Counted from the stretch's first letter, positions 1 through 8,604 are shown. The stretch is DNA of 64,000 bases from Streptomyces sp. NRRL S-1022 (GCF_000720135.1 NZ_JOIU01000019.1:248001-312000), one strand, 5' to 3'. Notes: a model not told the origin generated them from the sequence alone. Made by a program: numbers and translations.

Positions 1-121
1 CCTGCTGTCGGGGCTGGTCGGCGGGGCGGTGTACCTGCTGCCGGCGCCCCGCTGGGAACGCACGGGGGCCGCCGCGGACACGGAGTCCGGGGCGGCCCTG
101 AGCATGTCCGGCGACCGTTAG
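1..121 (+). CDS. C-terminal end of an unidentified membrane protein (5' truncated by window)
   Basis: An open frame runs from base 2 to a TAG at 119-121 and gives about 39 residues. The first dozen are hydrophobic and Gly/Leu/Val-rich, like the end of a transmembrane helix, and the rest is a polar tail. This would suit the last helix and cytoplasmic tail of a transporter, but nothing identifies the family. Its stop codon interlocks with the stop of the convergent ilvE. The start lies outside the window. Confidence 0.55.
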   Translation, partial: LLSGLVGGAVYLLPAPRWERTGAAADTESGAALSMSGDR

Positions 122-1206
122 CCGATCGTGTGCATCCAGCCGTGCTCGTCCGCGGTCCTGCCCCGCTGGAGGTCGAGCAGGGCCTCGCGCAGCCGCAGGG
201 TGACCTCGCCCGGCTCCCCGCCGCTCTGCTGCCACTGAGCGCCGGCCCGCTTGATGGTGCCGACCGGGGTGATCACGGCGGCGGTGCCGCACGCGAAGAC
301 CTCGGTGAGGGTGCCGTTCTCGGAGTCGCGCTGCCACTGGTCCACCGAGACGCGCGCCTCCTCGGACTCGTACCCGAGGTCACGGGCCACGGCCAGCAGG
401 GAGTCGCGGGTGACGCCCTCCAGGATGGAGCCGGTCAGGGTGGGCGTGACGATCTTGTTGCCGTACACGAAGTACAGGTTCATCCCGCCCAGCTCCTCGA
501 CCCACTTGTGCTCGACCGCGTCGAGGTAGCAGACCTGGTCGCAGCCCTTGGCGGCGGCCTCCGCCTGGGCGAGCAGGGACGCGGCGTAGTTGCCGCCGGT
601 CTTGGCGTCGCCCATGCCGCCGGGGACGGCACGGACACGGTCCTCGGAGACCCAGATGGACACCGGCTTGACCCCGCCCGGGAAGTACGCGCCGGCCGGG
701 GAGGCGATGACGATGAACAGGTACTCGTTGGCCGGCTTCACGCCCAGCCCGACCTCGGTGGCGATCATGAACGGGCGCAGGTACAGCGACTCCTCGCCGC
801 CGTGCGCGGGCACCCAGTCGACGTCCTGCCGGACCAGGGCGTCACAGGCCTCGATGAACGTCTCGACCGGCAGCTCGGGCATGGCGAGGCGGCGGGCGGA
901 ACGCTGGAAGCGCTTGGCGTTCTGGTCCGGCCGGAAGAGGGCGACGGAGCCGTCGGGCTGCCGGTACGCCTTCAGGCCCTCGAAGATCTCCTGCGCGTAG
1001 TGCAGGACGTGGGTGGCCGGATCCAGCGGGATCGGCGCGTACGGAACGAGCTGGCCGTCGTGCCAGCCGCGGCCCTCGGTCCACTTGATCGTCACCATGT
1101 GGTCGGTGAAGTGGCGGCCGAAGCCCGGGTGGGCCAGGATCGCCTCGCGCTCTGCGGCGGCGAGCGGGCTGGCGGAGGGCTTGAGCTCGATCGTGGGCGT
1201 CGTCAT
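118..1206 (-). CDS. ilvE: Branched-chain amino acid aminotransferase
   Basis: A 362-aa fold-type IV PLP aminotransferase, normal length for the family. It catalyses the last step of Leu, Ile and Val synthesis, passing amino groups from glutamate to the branched 2-oxo acids in the cytoplasm. Visible hallmarks are the substrate-loop segment [12 protein letters not shown] near residue 70, the PLP-lysine region [12 protein letters not shown] near 200, the segment [12 protein letters not shown] near 240 and the [12 protein letters not shown] stretch. The ATG at 1206 follows an AAGGA-type ribosome binding site. It lies downstream of leuB in the same direction but a terminator hairpin separates them, so it probably has its own promoter. 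A short leader ORF ends just before its ribosome binding site. Confidence 0.95.
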   Translation of the reverse strand: MTTPTIELKPSASPLAAAEREAILAHPGFGRHFTDHMVTIKWTEGRGWHDGQLVPYAPIPLDPATHVLHYAQEIFEGLKAYRQPDGSVALFRPDQNAKRFQRSARRLAMPELPVETFIEACDALVRQDVDWVPAHGGEESLYLRPFMIATEVGLGVKPANEYLFIVIASPAGAYFPGGVKPVSIWVSEDRVRAVPGGMGDAKTGGNYAASLLAQAEAAAKGCDQVCYLDAVEHKWVEELGGMNLYFVYGNKIVTPTLTGSILEGVTRDSLLAVARDLGYESEEARVSVDQWQRDSENGTLTEVFACGTAAVITPVGTIKRAGAQWQQSGGEPGEVTLRLREALLDLQRGRTADEHGWMHTIG

Positions 1207-1216
1207 GTGGTGTCCT

Positions 1217-1294
1217 TCACCGGTTGTAGTGACGGGCCGCGCTCACCCCCGCACTGCCCGTCGCCAGTGCTAGGACGTCCGAGCATTCCCTCAT
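1217..1294 (-). CDS. Candidate 25-codon leader ORF ahead of ilvE
   Basis: A short frame begins at ATG 1292-1294, seven bases after GGAG, and stops at TGA 1217-1219. The stop abuts the GAAGGA ribosome binding site of ilvE, whose ATG is 11 bases further on. The peptide begins [14 protein letters not shown]. It is not especially rich in branched-chain residues, so classical attenuation is not obvious. Terminating ribosomes could still influence ilvE initiation. No homologue is recognised and the ORF may be fortuitous. Confidence 0.3.
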   Translation of the reverse strand: MRECSDVLALATGSAGVSAARHYNR

Positions 1295-1312
1295 ATCGCG
1301 GCTCCGCGTTCG

Positions 1313-1318
1313 ATTATC
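1313..1318 (-). promoter_or_regulatory. Candidate -10 element for ilvE
   Basis: On the minus strand this reads GATAAT, close to the TAnnnT consensus of the main sigma factor. It lies about 20 bases upstream of the candidate leader ORF and just past the leuB terminator. The -35 region is poor (TTCCGT with an 18-base spacer). This is inferred from sequence only. Confidence 0.35.
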
Positions 1319-1390
1319 GCGCGGAGGCGGCGGTGGACGGAATCGGGGTGAAGTGGCCCAGGGTTGATGGTGGCACCCGGCGAGGCACAG

Positions 1391-1425
1391 GAAAAGCCGC
1401 CGGGTGCGGTTGCGACCCGGCGGCT
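1391..1425 (-). terminator. Rho-independent terminator after leuB
   Basis: A perfect 11-bp inverted repeat (1395-1405 with 1415-1425) encloses a 9-base loop, and in leuB orientation it is followed by TTTTC. It lies 18 bases past the leuB stop codon and should separate leuB transcription from ilvE. Confidence 0.8.
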
Positions 1426-1442
1426 CGGTGTAGCGCGGCGGG

Positions 1443-2486
1443 TCAGCCGGCTACGCGTACGGCGAGCGCGTCGCCGATCTCGGAGGTGCTCCGGGCGGGC
1501 TGCCCGGCGCGCTCGGTGAGGTCGGCGGCGACCGCCGCGTCGATGCGGTCGGCCTCCGTGTCGTAACCGAGGTGGCGCAGCAGCAGGGCGACGGACAGGA
1601 CGGTGGCGGTGGGGTCGGCCTTGCCCTGGCCGGCGATGTCCGGGGCCGAGCCGTGCACCGGCTCGAACATGGACGGGAACTCGCGGCTGGGGTTGATGTT
1701 CCCGGAGGCGGCCACGCCGATGCCGCCGGAGACGGCCGCGGCGAGGTCGGTGATGATGTCGCCGAAGAGGTTGTCGGTGACGATGACGTCGAAGCGGGCG
1801 GGGTCGGTGACGAGGTAGATCGTCGCCGCGTCGACGTGGATGTAGTCGGTGGTGACCTCGGGGTACTCCCGGGCCACCTTGTGGAAGGTGTTCGTCCACA
1901 GGTGCCCGGCGAAGGTCAGCACGTTGTTCTTGTGGACCAGCGTGAGCTTCTTGCGCGGGCGGGCCTGGGCACGCGCGAAGGCGTCGCGGACCACGCGCTC
2001 GACACCGTAGGCGGTGTTGACGGACACCTCGGTGGCGACCTCGTGCTCGGTGCCCTTGCGGATGGTGCCGCCGTTGCCGGTGTACGGGCCCTCGGTGCCC
2101 TCGCGGACGACGACGAAGTCGATCTCCGGCTGGCCGGCGAGCGGGGTGGCGACGCCGGGGAGCAGCTTCGAGGGGCGCAGGTTGACGTGGTGGTCGAAGG
2201 CGAAGCGGAGCTTGAGCAGGAAGCCGCGCTCCAGGACGCCGGACGGGACGCTCGGGTCGCCGATGGCGCCGAGCAGGATCGCGTCGTGCTGCTTGAGGGA
2301 GTCGAGGTCGGCGTCGGTGAGGGTCTCACCGGTGGCGTGGTAGCGCCGGGCGCCGAAGTCGTAGTCCTCGGTCTCCAGCTTCACATCCTGCGGCAGGACG
2401 GCGGAGAGGACCTTGAGACCCTCGGCCACGACCTCCTGGCCGATGCCGTCACCGGGGATCACTGCGAGATTGATGCTGCGAGACAT
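1443..2486 (-). CDS. leuB: 3-isopropylmalate dehydrogenase
   Basis: A 347-aa NAD-dependent beta-decarboxylating dehydrogenase, the third step of leucine synthesis (3-isopropylmalate to 2-oxoisocaproate). Family features visible are the early nucleotide/substrate segment PGDGIGQEV, the [13 protein letters not shown] substrate loop near residue 130, the conserved segment LVHKNNVLT near 190, and the metal-binding [13 protein letters not shown] segment near 240. The C-terminal stretch [20 protein letters not shown] matches the NAD-binding part of the family. The ATG at 2486 has a purine-rich GAGGAGTAGGGTG upstream. It is transcribed away from the phosphatase gene and followed by a clear terminator. 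Confidence 0.96.
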   Translation of the reverse strand: MSRSINLAVIPGDGIGQEVVAEGLKVLSAVLPQDVKLETEDYDFGARRYHATGETLTDADLDSLKQHDAILLGAIGDPSVPSGVLERGFLLKLRFAFDHHVNLRPSKLLPGVATPLAGQPEIDFVVVREGTEGPYTGNGGTIRKGTEHEVATEVSVNTAYGVERVVRDAFARAQARPRKKLTLVHKNNVLTFAGHLWTNTFHKVAREYPEVTTDYIHVDAATIYLVTDPARFDVIVTDNLFGDIITDLAAAVSGGIGVAASGNINPSREFPSMFEPVHGSAPDIAGQGKADPTATVLSVALLLRHLGYDTEADRIDAAVAADLTERAGQPARSTSEIGDALAVRVAG

Positions 2487-2629
2487 GTCGGCACCCTACT
2501 CCTCGTCCCATGGGATGACATGCCCTGTCCGGCATGCGGACGCCCGGACGGGTGGCCGGGGTGCTCCCGTCGGCTGGCGTTCACCCCGGCGCGGCACGGG
2601 CGTCGGGCCGTGGGGGAAGGTTCCCGTCC

Positions 2630-4174
2630 ATGGACACCCCTGACGTCGGCATCCCCCGCGCGCTCGCCGGACGGCTGAGCATGGCCGAGCAGTACGCGTA
2701 CCTGCGCACCCGGGTGCTCCCGCGCCGCACGCTGGTGACGGCGGGCGCGGTGGCGGGCGGTCTGCTCACCGGCTGCCACGGCGCGCCGGGCCGGGCCGGC
2801 CCGGCCGGTTCGCGGGCGCCGGGCTCGGTGGTGCGCCCCTTCGGCCGCCACCTCGCCTTCGGCCCCGACCCCCGCACCGGGATGCGCGTCTCCTGGCAGG
2901 TGCCGTTCGCCGTGCACCGGCCGTACGTACGCCTCGGGCTGCGCCCCGACGACCTCGGGCGCCGGATCGCGGCCGAGGTACGGCCGCTGCACACACCCGG
3001 GGTGTCCGGGGTCCGGCCCGCGCTGGAGCAGTACTACGTGCACGCGGTCGCGGACGGCCTCACGCCCGGGACGACGTACTACTACGGCGTCGGCCACGAC
3101 GGCTGGGACCCGGCCGCCACCGCCCACCGCGCGGCCATCGCCTCCTTCCGCACGGCGCCCGCCCGTCCGGAGCGCTTCGTGTTCACGGCCTTCGGCGACC
3201 AGGGGGTGAGCCGGGCGGCGAGCGCCGGCGACGGACTGGTGCTGCGCCAGAAGCCCGCCTTCCACCTGCACGCGGGCGACATCTGCTACGCGGACGTCAA
3301 CGGCACCGGGCAGCGCGCGGACGGCTACGACCCCGCCCAGTGGGACCTGTTCCTGAGGCAGAACGAGCCGGTGGCGCGGTCCGTGCCGTGGATGGTGACG
3401 ACCGGCAACCACGACATGGAGGCCTGGTACTCGCCGGACGGCTACGGCGGCCAGCTGGCCCGGTTCTCCCTGCCGGAGACCGGCTTCGACCCGCATGGCA
3501 CCCCGGGCGCCTACTCCTTCGTGTACGGCAACGCCGGCTTCGTCGCGCTGGACGCCAACGACGTCTCGTACGAGATCCCCGCCAACCTCGGGCGCAGCGG
3601 CGGCCGGCAGACGGCCTGGCTGGACCGGACGCTGCGCCGGCTGCGCGCGAGCGACGGCCTCGACTTCGTGGTGGTGTTCTTCCACCACTGCGCCTACTCC
3701 ACCTCCCGGCACGCCTCGGACGGGGGCGTCCGGCGTGAGTGGCTGCCGCTGTTCGCGCGGCACCGGGTGGACCTGGTGATCAACGGTCACAACCATGCGT
3801 ACGAGCGCACGGACGCGATCCGGGCCGGCGGAGTCGGCCGGGCGGTGCCGGTCGGCGGCTCCACCGATCCCGCCCGGGACGGCACGGTGTACGTGACGGC
3901 GGGCGGCGGCGGCCGCGACCTGTACGCCTTTCCCCCGGGCGTCGCGGACAGCTACGAGGGGCAGGTCACCCGGCACGAGACCGTGAAGACCTTCGTGTGG
4001 ACGAAGGGGAAGGACCGTCTGCCGGAGACGGCGGACTGGTCGCGGGTGCGCTACACCGGGTTCTCGCTGCTGTCGGTGGAGGTGCGGGCGGGCGCGTCGC
4101 CGCGGCTGGCGGTGTCGGCGCTGGCGCTGGACGGACGGCGGATCGACCACTTCGAGGTGCGGCGCGGCGGCTGA
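2630..4174 (+). CDS. Exported purple-acid-phosphatase-like metallophosphoesterase
   Basis: A 514-aa protein. Near residues 35-55 it carries paired arginines, a hydrophobic stretch and LLTGC, which fits a lipoprotein or Tat-type export signal. A fibronectin-III-like N-terminal domain (about 75-190) precedes a calcineurin-like catalytic domain. Metal-binding motifs are visible in order: FGDQG, HAGDICYAD, GNHDME, FFHHCAY and NGHNHAYERT. This is the arrangement of purple acid phosphatases, which hydrolyse phosphoesters outside the cell. The ATG at 2630 follows GGGGAAGG; an in-frame ATG at 2681 is an alternative that still keeps the signal. The gene stands alone, divergent from leuB. Confidence 0.85.
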   Translation: MDTPDVGIPRALAGRLSMAEQYAYLRTRVLPRRTLVTAGAVAGGLLTGCHGAPGRAGPAGSRAPGSVVRPFGRHLAFGPDPRTGMRVSWQVPFAVHRPYVRLGLRPDDLGRRIAAEVRPLHTPGVSGVRPALEQYYVHAVADGLTPGTTYYYGVGHDGWDPAATAHRAAIASFRTAPARPERFVFTAFGDQGVSRAASAGDGLVLRQKPAFHLHAGDICYADVNGTGQRADGYDPAQWDLFLRQNEPVARSVPWMVTTGNHDMEAWYSPDGYGGQLARFSLPETGFDPHGTPGAYSFVYGNAGFVALDANDVSYEIPANLGRSGGRQTAWLDRTLRRLRASDGLDFVVVFFHHCAYSTSRHASDGGVRREWLPLFARHRVDLVINGHNHAYERTDAIRAGGVGRAVPVGGSTDPARDGTVYVTAGGGGRDLYAFPPGVADSYEGQVTRHETVKTFVWTKGKDRLPETADWSRVRYTGFSLLSVEVRAGASPRLAVSALALDGRRIDHFEVRRGG

Positions 4175-4203
4175 GGCCGCGCCGCTCCCGTGGGCCCGGC
4201 GGC

Positions 4204-4332
4204 TCAGTGGCCGGTCGAGCCGCCGTTGTCCCGGCGGTCCAGGGCACGCTGGAGGGCGGCGGCGGCGTTCTGGCGGTCGGACTCGCTCGTGCGGGACGTG
4301 TGGCGGACTCGGCGGACGGTCGTCTCGGCCAT
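4204..4332 (-). CDS. Small conserved-looking basic protein, 42 aa
   Basis: This short gene has a very good ribosome binding site (AAGGAG, 8 bases before ATG 4332). The product is 42 residues, rich in Arg, Ser and Thr, starting MAETTVRRVRHTSR and ending with RRDNGGSTGH. I believe similar small proteins are widespread in Streptomyces but cannot name a function. It is convergent with the phosphatase gene, whose stop is 29 bases away, and lies downstream of the acetyltransferase in the same direction. The 267 bases between it and the acetyltransferase hold a weak hairpin (4473-4498) and nothing else I recognise. Confidence 0.7.
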   Translation of the reverse strand: MAETTVRRVRHTSRTSESDRQNAAAALQRALDRRDNGGSTGH

Positions 4333-4599
4333 GGCGATCGACTCCTTCGGCATACGGGAAGCACGGAAGTGAGGGTTGCGAGTCGCCGGAAGAGGCGGGG
4401 AGCACCGGCCGCAGGGGTTGCCTGCACGGGGCCTGGCTCACGACCGCCATTCGCTGGATCGAGCGAGACGTTCGGCTCCTTTCAAACTAAGGGAGCCGCC
4501 CGCGTCTGTCTGCCCAATTACTCGGACTTCCTACTATCTGAGACGGCGGACCGCGGCGCACCGCCCTGAGCTGGGCTTTCGTGTGTTCGGGTGAGGGGG

Positions 4600-5139
4600 T
4601 CAGGTGATGTCGCCGTCGCGCCAGTCGAAGACCAGCTCGCCGTCGGGGTCGAGCGGGCCGGCGAGCGCGGGCCGTACGTACACACCGCCCTCCTCCTCCC
4701 GCAGCCGGACGATCCCGTCCGGGGAGAGGGCGTGCACCTGCCCGGGCCACAGCTGCCAGCCCCGGGCGGAGTAGAGCGCGGCCCCGTCCTCGCTCGCGGC
4801 GAGCGCGCCGAGGTCGTAGGCCCGGTCGGCCAGCCGCTCCAGCTCGGCCATCACCCGCCCGCCCAGCCCGGTGCGCCGCACGTCGGCCCGCACGGCCACG
4901 GCCTCCACGTACCCGGTCCGCAGCCAGCGCCCCCGGTGCCGCACCCGGCGCATCACGAGCGCCCCGTGCGCGGCGAGCCCGCCGGCGTCCCGGATCAGCA
5001 CATGCATCCCGCCGAGCCCGTGGTCCCAGTCCTCGGCGGAGAAGTCCCCGTCGAAGGCGGCGTCCAACAGGGCTCGTGCGTCACGGAGTTCGGCGGCTTC
5101 GAGGGCGGCGGTGTGGGCGGTGCGCATGCGGATGGCCAT
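4600..5139 (-). CDS. GNAT acetyltransferase resembling aminoglycoside 2'-N-acetyltransferase AAC(2')
   Basis: A 179-aa single-domain GNAT protein. From memory of mycobacterial AAC(2')-Ic it shares several distinctive blocks: EDWDHGLGGMH near residue 37, GYVEAVAVRADVRRTGLGGRVM (acetyl-CoA loop) near 75, LGALAASEDGAALYSARGW near 115, and the terminal DWRDGD. Such enzymes acetylate the 2'-amino group of aminoglycosides and are chromosomal in several actinobacteria, where the natural substrate is uncertain. The ATG at 5139 is the best start; a second ATG at 5127 is possible. Upstream of it is a divergent gene for a small exported protein. Confidence 0.75.
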   Translation of the reverse strand: MAIRMRTAHTAALEAAELRDARALLDAAFDGDFSAEDWDHGLGGMHVLIRDAGGLAAHGALVMRRVRHRGRWLRTGYVEAVAVRADVRRTGLGGRVMAELERLADRAYDLGALAASEDGAALYSARGWQLWPGQVHALSPDGIVRLREEEGGVYVRPALAGPLDPDGELVFDWRDGDIT

Positions 5140-5342
5140 GGCGTCATTCTCGGCCCGCCCGGCCGTCCGCCGGGAAACCGGCTGGTCGGCAGGGCCCGCG
5201 GTTGCAGTCCGGGTGGGCCTGTAGGACGGTGGTGGGACGGATGGGGCCAGTGGTACTGCCGTGACGTGACCGGAGCGGCCACCGCGCCCGAGGCGCCCGT
5301 GGGCCCCGTCGACTCCCACACTCCCCTGAGGCAGGTGGTGAC

Positions 5343-5765
5343 ATGCCTACCAACACTTCGAGCCGTAGGTACCGCACCCTGGCGGTCGGCGCCGTGGCGG
5401 CCGCCGGCGGCCTGCTGTTCGCCGGTCCGGCGCACTCCGCGGGGCTCGGGCACCCCACGGGGCTGGAGCCGGGAACGGTGACCTACTCCGGCTCGGTGAG
5501 CTGCGCGGGCAAGTTCCCGAACACCGTCCCCACGAGAGTCACGCTGCAGGCCCTGGGCTCGTCCGTCTCGGACGAGGTCGACAGCCAGAGCCAGCCGAAC
5601 GCGCCCTACGGCCCGGTCGACCTCGTCGTGCCGGTGAACGCGAACTTCAAGCTCGCCATCACCGTGACCTGCACGGTCCCGGGCGGCAAGAGCCGCCAGT
5701 TCCACCTGAAGATCAACCAGCACGATCTGAGCGACGACGACGACATCAGGCTGAACCTCCCGTGA
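5343..5765 (+). CDS. Small secreted protein of unknown function
   Basis: A 140-aa protein with a classical Sec signal: basic N-terminus (SSRRYR), hydrophobic core and a likely cleavage after AHS-A near residue 32. The mature part of about 108 residues has two cysteines (SCAG and TCTV) that could form a disulfide, and is rich in Val, Thr and Pro as in a small beta-sandwich. It ends with an acidic patch (SDDDDI). No family is recognised. The ATG follows GAGGCAGG. The gene is convergent with pruA across a strong hairpin. Confidence 0.75.
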   Translation: MPTNTSSRRYRTLAVGAVAAAGGLLFAGPAHSAGLGHPTGLEPGTVTYSGSVSCAGKFPNTVPTRVTLQALGSSVSDEVDSQSQPNAPYGPVDLVVPVNANFKLAITVTCTVPGGKSRQFHLKINQHDLSDDDDIRLNLP

Positions 5766-5801
5766 GGGCCTGACGGCCGGGAGGAGCACCCCGCGACGGG
5801 A

Positions 5802-5845
5802 ACGGGCCGGCGGCCTGCCTTTCGAAGGTCGGCCCGCCGGCCCGT
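5802..5845. terminator. Bidirectional terminator hairpin
   Basis: A perfect 12-bp G/C-rich inverted repeat (5802-5813 with 5834-5845) fills the gap between the convergent secreted-protein gene and pruA. There is no T-run on either strand, as is common for Streptomyces terminators. Confidence 0.65.
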
Positions 5846-5862
5846 GTCCAGGGCGCTGAGGA

Positions 5863-7494
5863 TCAGCCCATGTGCGGGTAGGCGTAGTCGGTCGGCGGGA
5901 CCAGGGTCTCCTTGATGGCGCGGGTCAGCGTCCAGCGCTGGAGGTTCTGCGGGGCACCGGCCTTGTCGTTGGTACCGGACGCGCGGCCGCCGCCGAAGGG
6001 CTGCTGGCCGACGACGGCGCCGGTCGACTTGTCGTTGATGTAGAAGTTGCCCGCCGCGTAGCGGAGCTTCGCCATCGTGTGGGCGGCGGCGGCGCGGTCG
6101 CCCGCGATGACCGAGCCGGTGAGGGCGTAGTCCGAGACCGACTCCATCTGGGCCAGCATCTCGTCGTACGCGTCGTCCTCGTAGACGTGCACGGCGAGGA
6201 TCGGGCCGAAGTACTCGGTCGTGAAGACCTCGTTCTCCGGGTCGGTGCACTCGATGACGGTCGGGCGGACGAAGTAGCCCACCGAGTCGTCGTAGCTGCC
6301 GCCCGCGACGATCGTGCACGCCGGGTCCGCCTTGGCACGGTCGATCGCGGCCTTGTTCTTGGCGAACGCGCGCTCGTCGATGACGGCGCCGATGAAGTTC
6401 GACAGGTCGGTGACGTCACCCATGGTCAGGTAGTCGACCTCGGCCGCGAACTCCTCCTTGAAGCCGGAGTTCCAGATGGAGGCCGGGATGTACGCGCGGG
6501 AGGTGGCGCTGCACTTCTGGCCCTGGTACTCGAAGGCGCCCCGGGTGAGGGCGGTCTTCAGCACCGCGCGGTCGGCCGACGGATGCGCGACGAGGAAGTC
6601 CTTGCCGCCGGTCTCGCCGACCAGGCGCGGGTAGGAACGGTACTTCTCGATGTTGGCGCCGACCGTCTTCCACAGGTACTGGAAGGTCTTGGTCGAACCG
6701 GTGAAGTGGATGCCGGCGAGGTCCCGGTGCTCCAGGGCGACCTTGGAGACCTCGATGCCGTCGCCGGTGACGAGGTTGATGACGCCCTTGGGCAGGCCCG
6801 CCTCCTCCAGCAGCTGCATGAGGAGGACGGCCGCGTGGGTCTGCGTCGGGGACGGCTTCCAGACCACCACGTTGCCCATCAGGGCGGGGGCGGTGGGCAG
6901 GTTGCCGGCGATCGCCGTGAAGTTGAACGGCGTGATCGCGTAGACGAAGCCCTCCAGCGGGCGGTGGTCCAGGCGGTTCCACACACCCGGGGAGTTCGCC
7001 GGGGGCTGCTCGGCGAGGATCTGGCGGGCGTAGTGGACGTTGAAGCGCCAGAAGTCGACCAGCTCACAGGGCGTGTCGATCTCGGCCTGCTGCGCGGTCT
7101 TGGACTGGCCCAGCATCGTGGAGGCGGCCAGGGTCTCGCGCCAGGGGCCGGCCAGCAGCTCGGCGGCGCGCAGGATGATCGCGGCGCGGTCGTCGAAGGA
7201 CATCGCACGCCAGGCCGGCGCGGCGGCCAGCGCCGCGTCGATGGCGTCCCGCGCGTCCTGCTGGGTGGCGTTGCGCAGGGTGCCGATGGCGGACTTGTGG
7301 TTGTGCGGCTGGACCACCTGGATGGTCTCGCCGCCGCCCATCCGCTTCTCCCCGCCGATGGTCATCGGCAGGTCGATCGGGTTCTCGGCCAGCTCCTTGA
7401 GCTTGACCTCCAGCCGGGCGCGCTCGGGCGAGCCGGGGGCGTAGCCGTGCACCGGCTCGTTGACGGGGGTGGGGACCTGGGTCACAGCGTCCAT
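5863..7494 (-). CDS. pruA: 1-pyrroline-5-carboxylate dehydrogenase
   Basis: A 543-aa aldehyde dehydrogenase of the P5CDH class, which oxidises glutamate semialdehyde to glutamate with NAD in proline breakdown. Visible features are the NAD-binding segment ITPFNFTAIAGNLPTAPALMGN near residue 185, the GSTKTFQYLW stretch near 265, the active-site glutamate in VGETGGKD near 291, and the catalytic cysteine in YQGQKCSATSRAY near 327. The substrate-side segment FGGGRASGTNDKAG lies near 500. Length matches the family. The ATG at 7494 has AAGGAG upstream. It lies 39 bases after the proline dehydrogenase gene and probably shares its transcript, giving a proline-to-glutamate pathway. Confidence 0.94.
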   Translation of the reverse strand: MDAVTQVPTPVNEPVHGYAPGSPERARLEVKLKELAENPIDLPMTIGGEKRMGGGETIQVVQPHNHKSAIGTLRNATQQDARDAIDAALAAAPAWRAMSFDDRAAIILRAAELLAGPWRETLAASTMLGQSKTAQQAEIDTPCELVDFWRFNVHYARQILAEQPPANSPGVWNRLDHRPLEGFVYAITPFNFTAIAGNLPTAPALMGNVVVWKPSPTQTHAAVLLMQLLEEAGLPKGVINLVTGDGIEVSKVALEHRDLAGIHFTGSTKTFQYLWKTVGANIEKYRSYPRLVGETGGKDFLVAHPSADRAVLKTALTRGAFEYQGQKCSATSRAYIPASIWNSGFKEEFAAEVDYLTMGDVTDLSNFIGAVIDERAFAKNKAAIDRAKADPACTIVAGGSYDDSVGYFVRPTVIECTDPENEVFTTEYFGPILAVHVYEDDAYDEMLAQMESVSDYALTGSVIAGDRAAAAHTMAKLRYAAGNFYINDKSTGAVVGQQPFGGGRASGTNDKAGAPQNLQRWTLTRAIKETLVPPTDYAYPHMG

Positions 7495-7533
7495 GAGATC
7501 CGTAACTCCTTGTACGTGAGCGGGTGTGCGGGC

Positions 7534-8460
7534 TCAGCCCTTGCTGACCATGGAACGGAGGAAGAACCGGAGGTTGGCCGGCTTCTCCGCGAGACGGCGC
7601 ATGAAGTAGCCGTACCAGTCGGTGCCGTAGGCGGTGTAGACGCGCATGCGGTGGCCCTCGGCGGCCAGCCGCAGGTGTTCGTCGCCGCGGATGCCGTAGA
7701 GCATCTGGAACTCGTACTCGTCGAGCTTACGGCCGGCCTTGTGGGCCAGTTCCTGGGCGATGGCGATCAGGCGCGGGTCGTGCGACCCGATCATCGGGTA
7801 GCCCTCGCCGTCCATGAGGATCCGCAGGATCCGGACGTACGCCTTGTCTATCTCGTGCTTCTGCTGGTAGGCGACCTCGGCGGGCTCCTTGTAGGCGCCC
7901 TTGACCAGGCGGACGCGGCTGCCGGAGGCCGCGAGGCGGCGGGCGTCGGCCTCGGTGCGGAAGAGGTAGGCCTGGATGACGCAGCCGGTCTGCGGGAAGT
8001 CCTTCCGCAGCTCCTCGTGGATGGCGAACATCGAGTCGAGGGTGGTGTGGTCCTCGGCGTCCAGCGTCACCGTCGTACCGATGGCGGCGGCCGCCTCGAC
8101 CACCGGGCGGACGTTGGCGAGGGCCAGCTCGTGGCCGCCCTCCAGCGCCTGCCCGAACATGGACAGCTTGACCGACATCTCGACCCGCTCGCCCAGCTCC
8201 AGCTCCCTGAGGTGGCCGATCAGCGCGAGGTAGGCGTCGCGGGCGTGGGCGGCCTGCTCGGGCGTGGTGATGTCCTCGCCGACGACGTCCATCGTCAGCT
8301 CCAGGCCCTTCGCCGTCATGTCCTCGATGATCGGGACGACGTCGGCCACGGTCTCGCCGGGGATGAAGCGGTCGACGACCTGCTTGGTCACCGGGGCCGC
8401 CGAGATCAGGCGACGCATCCGGTCGCTGCGCGACGCGGCGAGAATCACGGGACCCAGCAC
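7534..8460 (-). CDS. Proline dehydrogenase (monofunctional)
   Basis: A 308-aa FAD enzyme that oxidises proline to 1-pyrroline-5-carboxylate, the substrate of the next gene. The TIM-barrel family segments are visible: LGPVILAASRSDRMR at the N-terminus, TLDAEDHTTLDS near 130, VKGAYKEPAEVAYQ near 200, IGSHDPRLI near 235, and the C-terminal YGTDWYGYFMRRLAEKPAN, whose two arginines bind the proline carboxylate in the family. I chose GTG 8460 because GGAGGT sits five bases upstream; a longer frame from 8520 would include this ribosome binding site within the coding region. Likely controlled by the divergent PucR-type gene. Confidence 0.92.
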   Translation of the reverse strand: MLGPVILAASRSDRMRRLISAAPVTKQVVDRFIPGETVADVVPIIEDMTAKGLELTMDVVGEDITTPEQAAHARDAYLALIGHLRELELGERVEMSVKLSMFGQALEGGHELALANVRPVVEAAAAIGTTVTLDAEDHTTLDSMFAIHEELRKDFPQTGCVIQAYLFRTEADARRLAASGSRVRLVKGAYKEPAEVAYQQKHEIDKAYVRILRILMDGEGYPMIGSHDPRLIAIAQELAHKAGRKLDEYEFQMLYGIRGDEHLRLAAEGHRMRVYTAYGTDWYGYFMRRLAEKPANLRFFLRSMVSKG

Positions 8461-8566
8461 GGGGCACCTCCACAGACAAGCACCGAAACGGGCCATCACC
8501 CGACGATTCGGGTACGGCACGGAGAACCACCGTGAAATCTATGGATCCCTCCGATCCTCGGCCATC

Positions 8567-8576
8567 GACAGCTGTC
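8567..8576. promoter_or_regulatory. Palindrome in the proline dehydrogenase/PucR divergent promoter
   Basis: GACAGCTGTC is a perfect 10-bp palindrome midway between the divergent starts at 8460 and 8605. Its position suits an operator for the adjacent regulator, but there is no further proof. Confidence 0.35.
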
Positions 8577-8604
8577 ACGCATCCGTGCCCGGGATCTCAG
8601 ACAG

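Noticed and set aside
130..1566. Very long plus-strand frame opposite ilvE
   Set aside because: It mirrors ilvE in the opposite strand, is rich in Arg/Gly/Leu without domains, and has no ribosome binding site; typical of high-GC antisense frames.
5872..8535. 887-codon plus-strand frame
   Set aside because: It lies wholly opposite the proline catabolism genes, and its sequence is a low-information Val/Leu/Gly/Arg mix.
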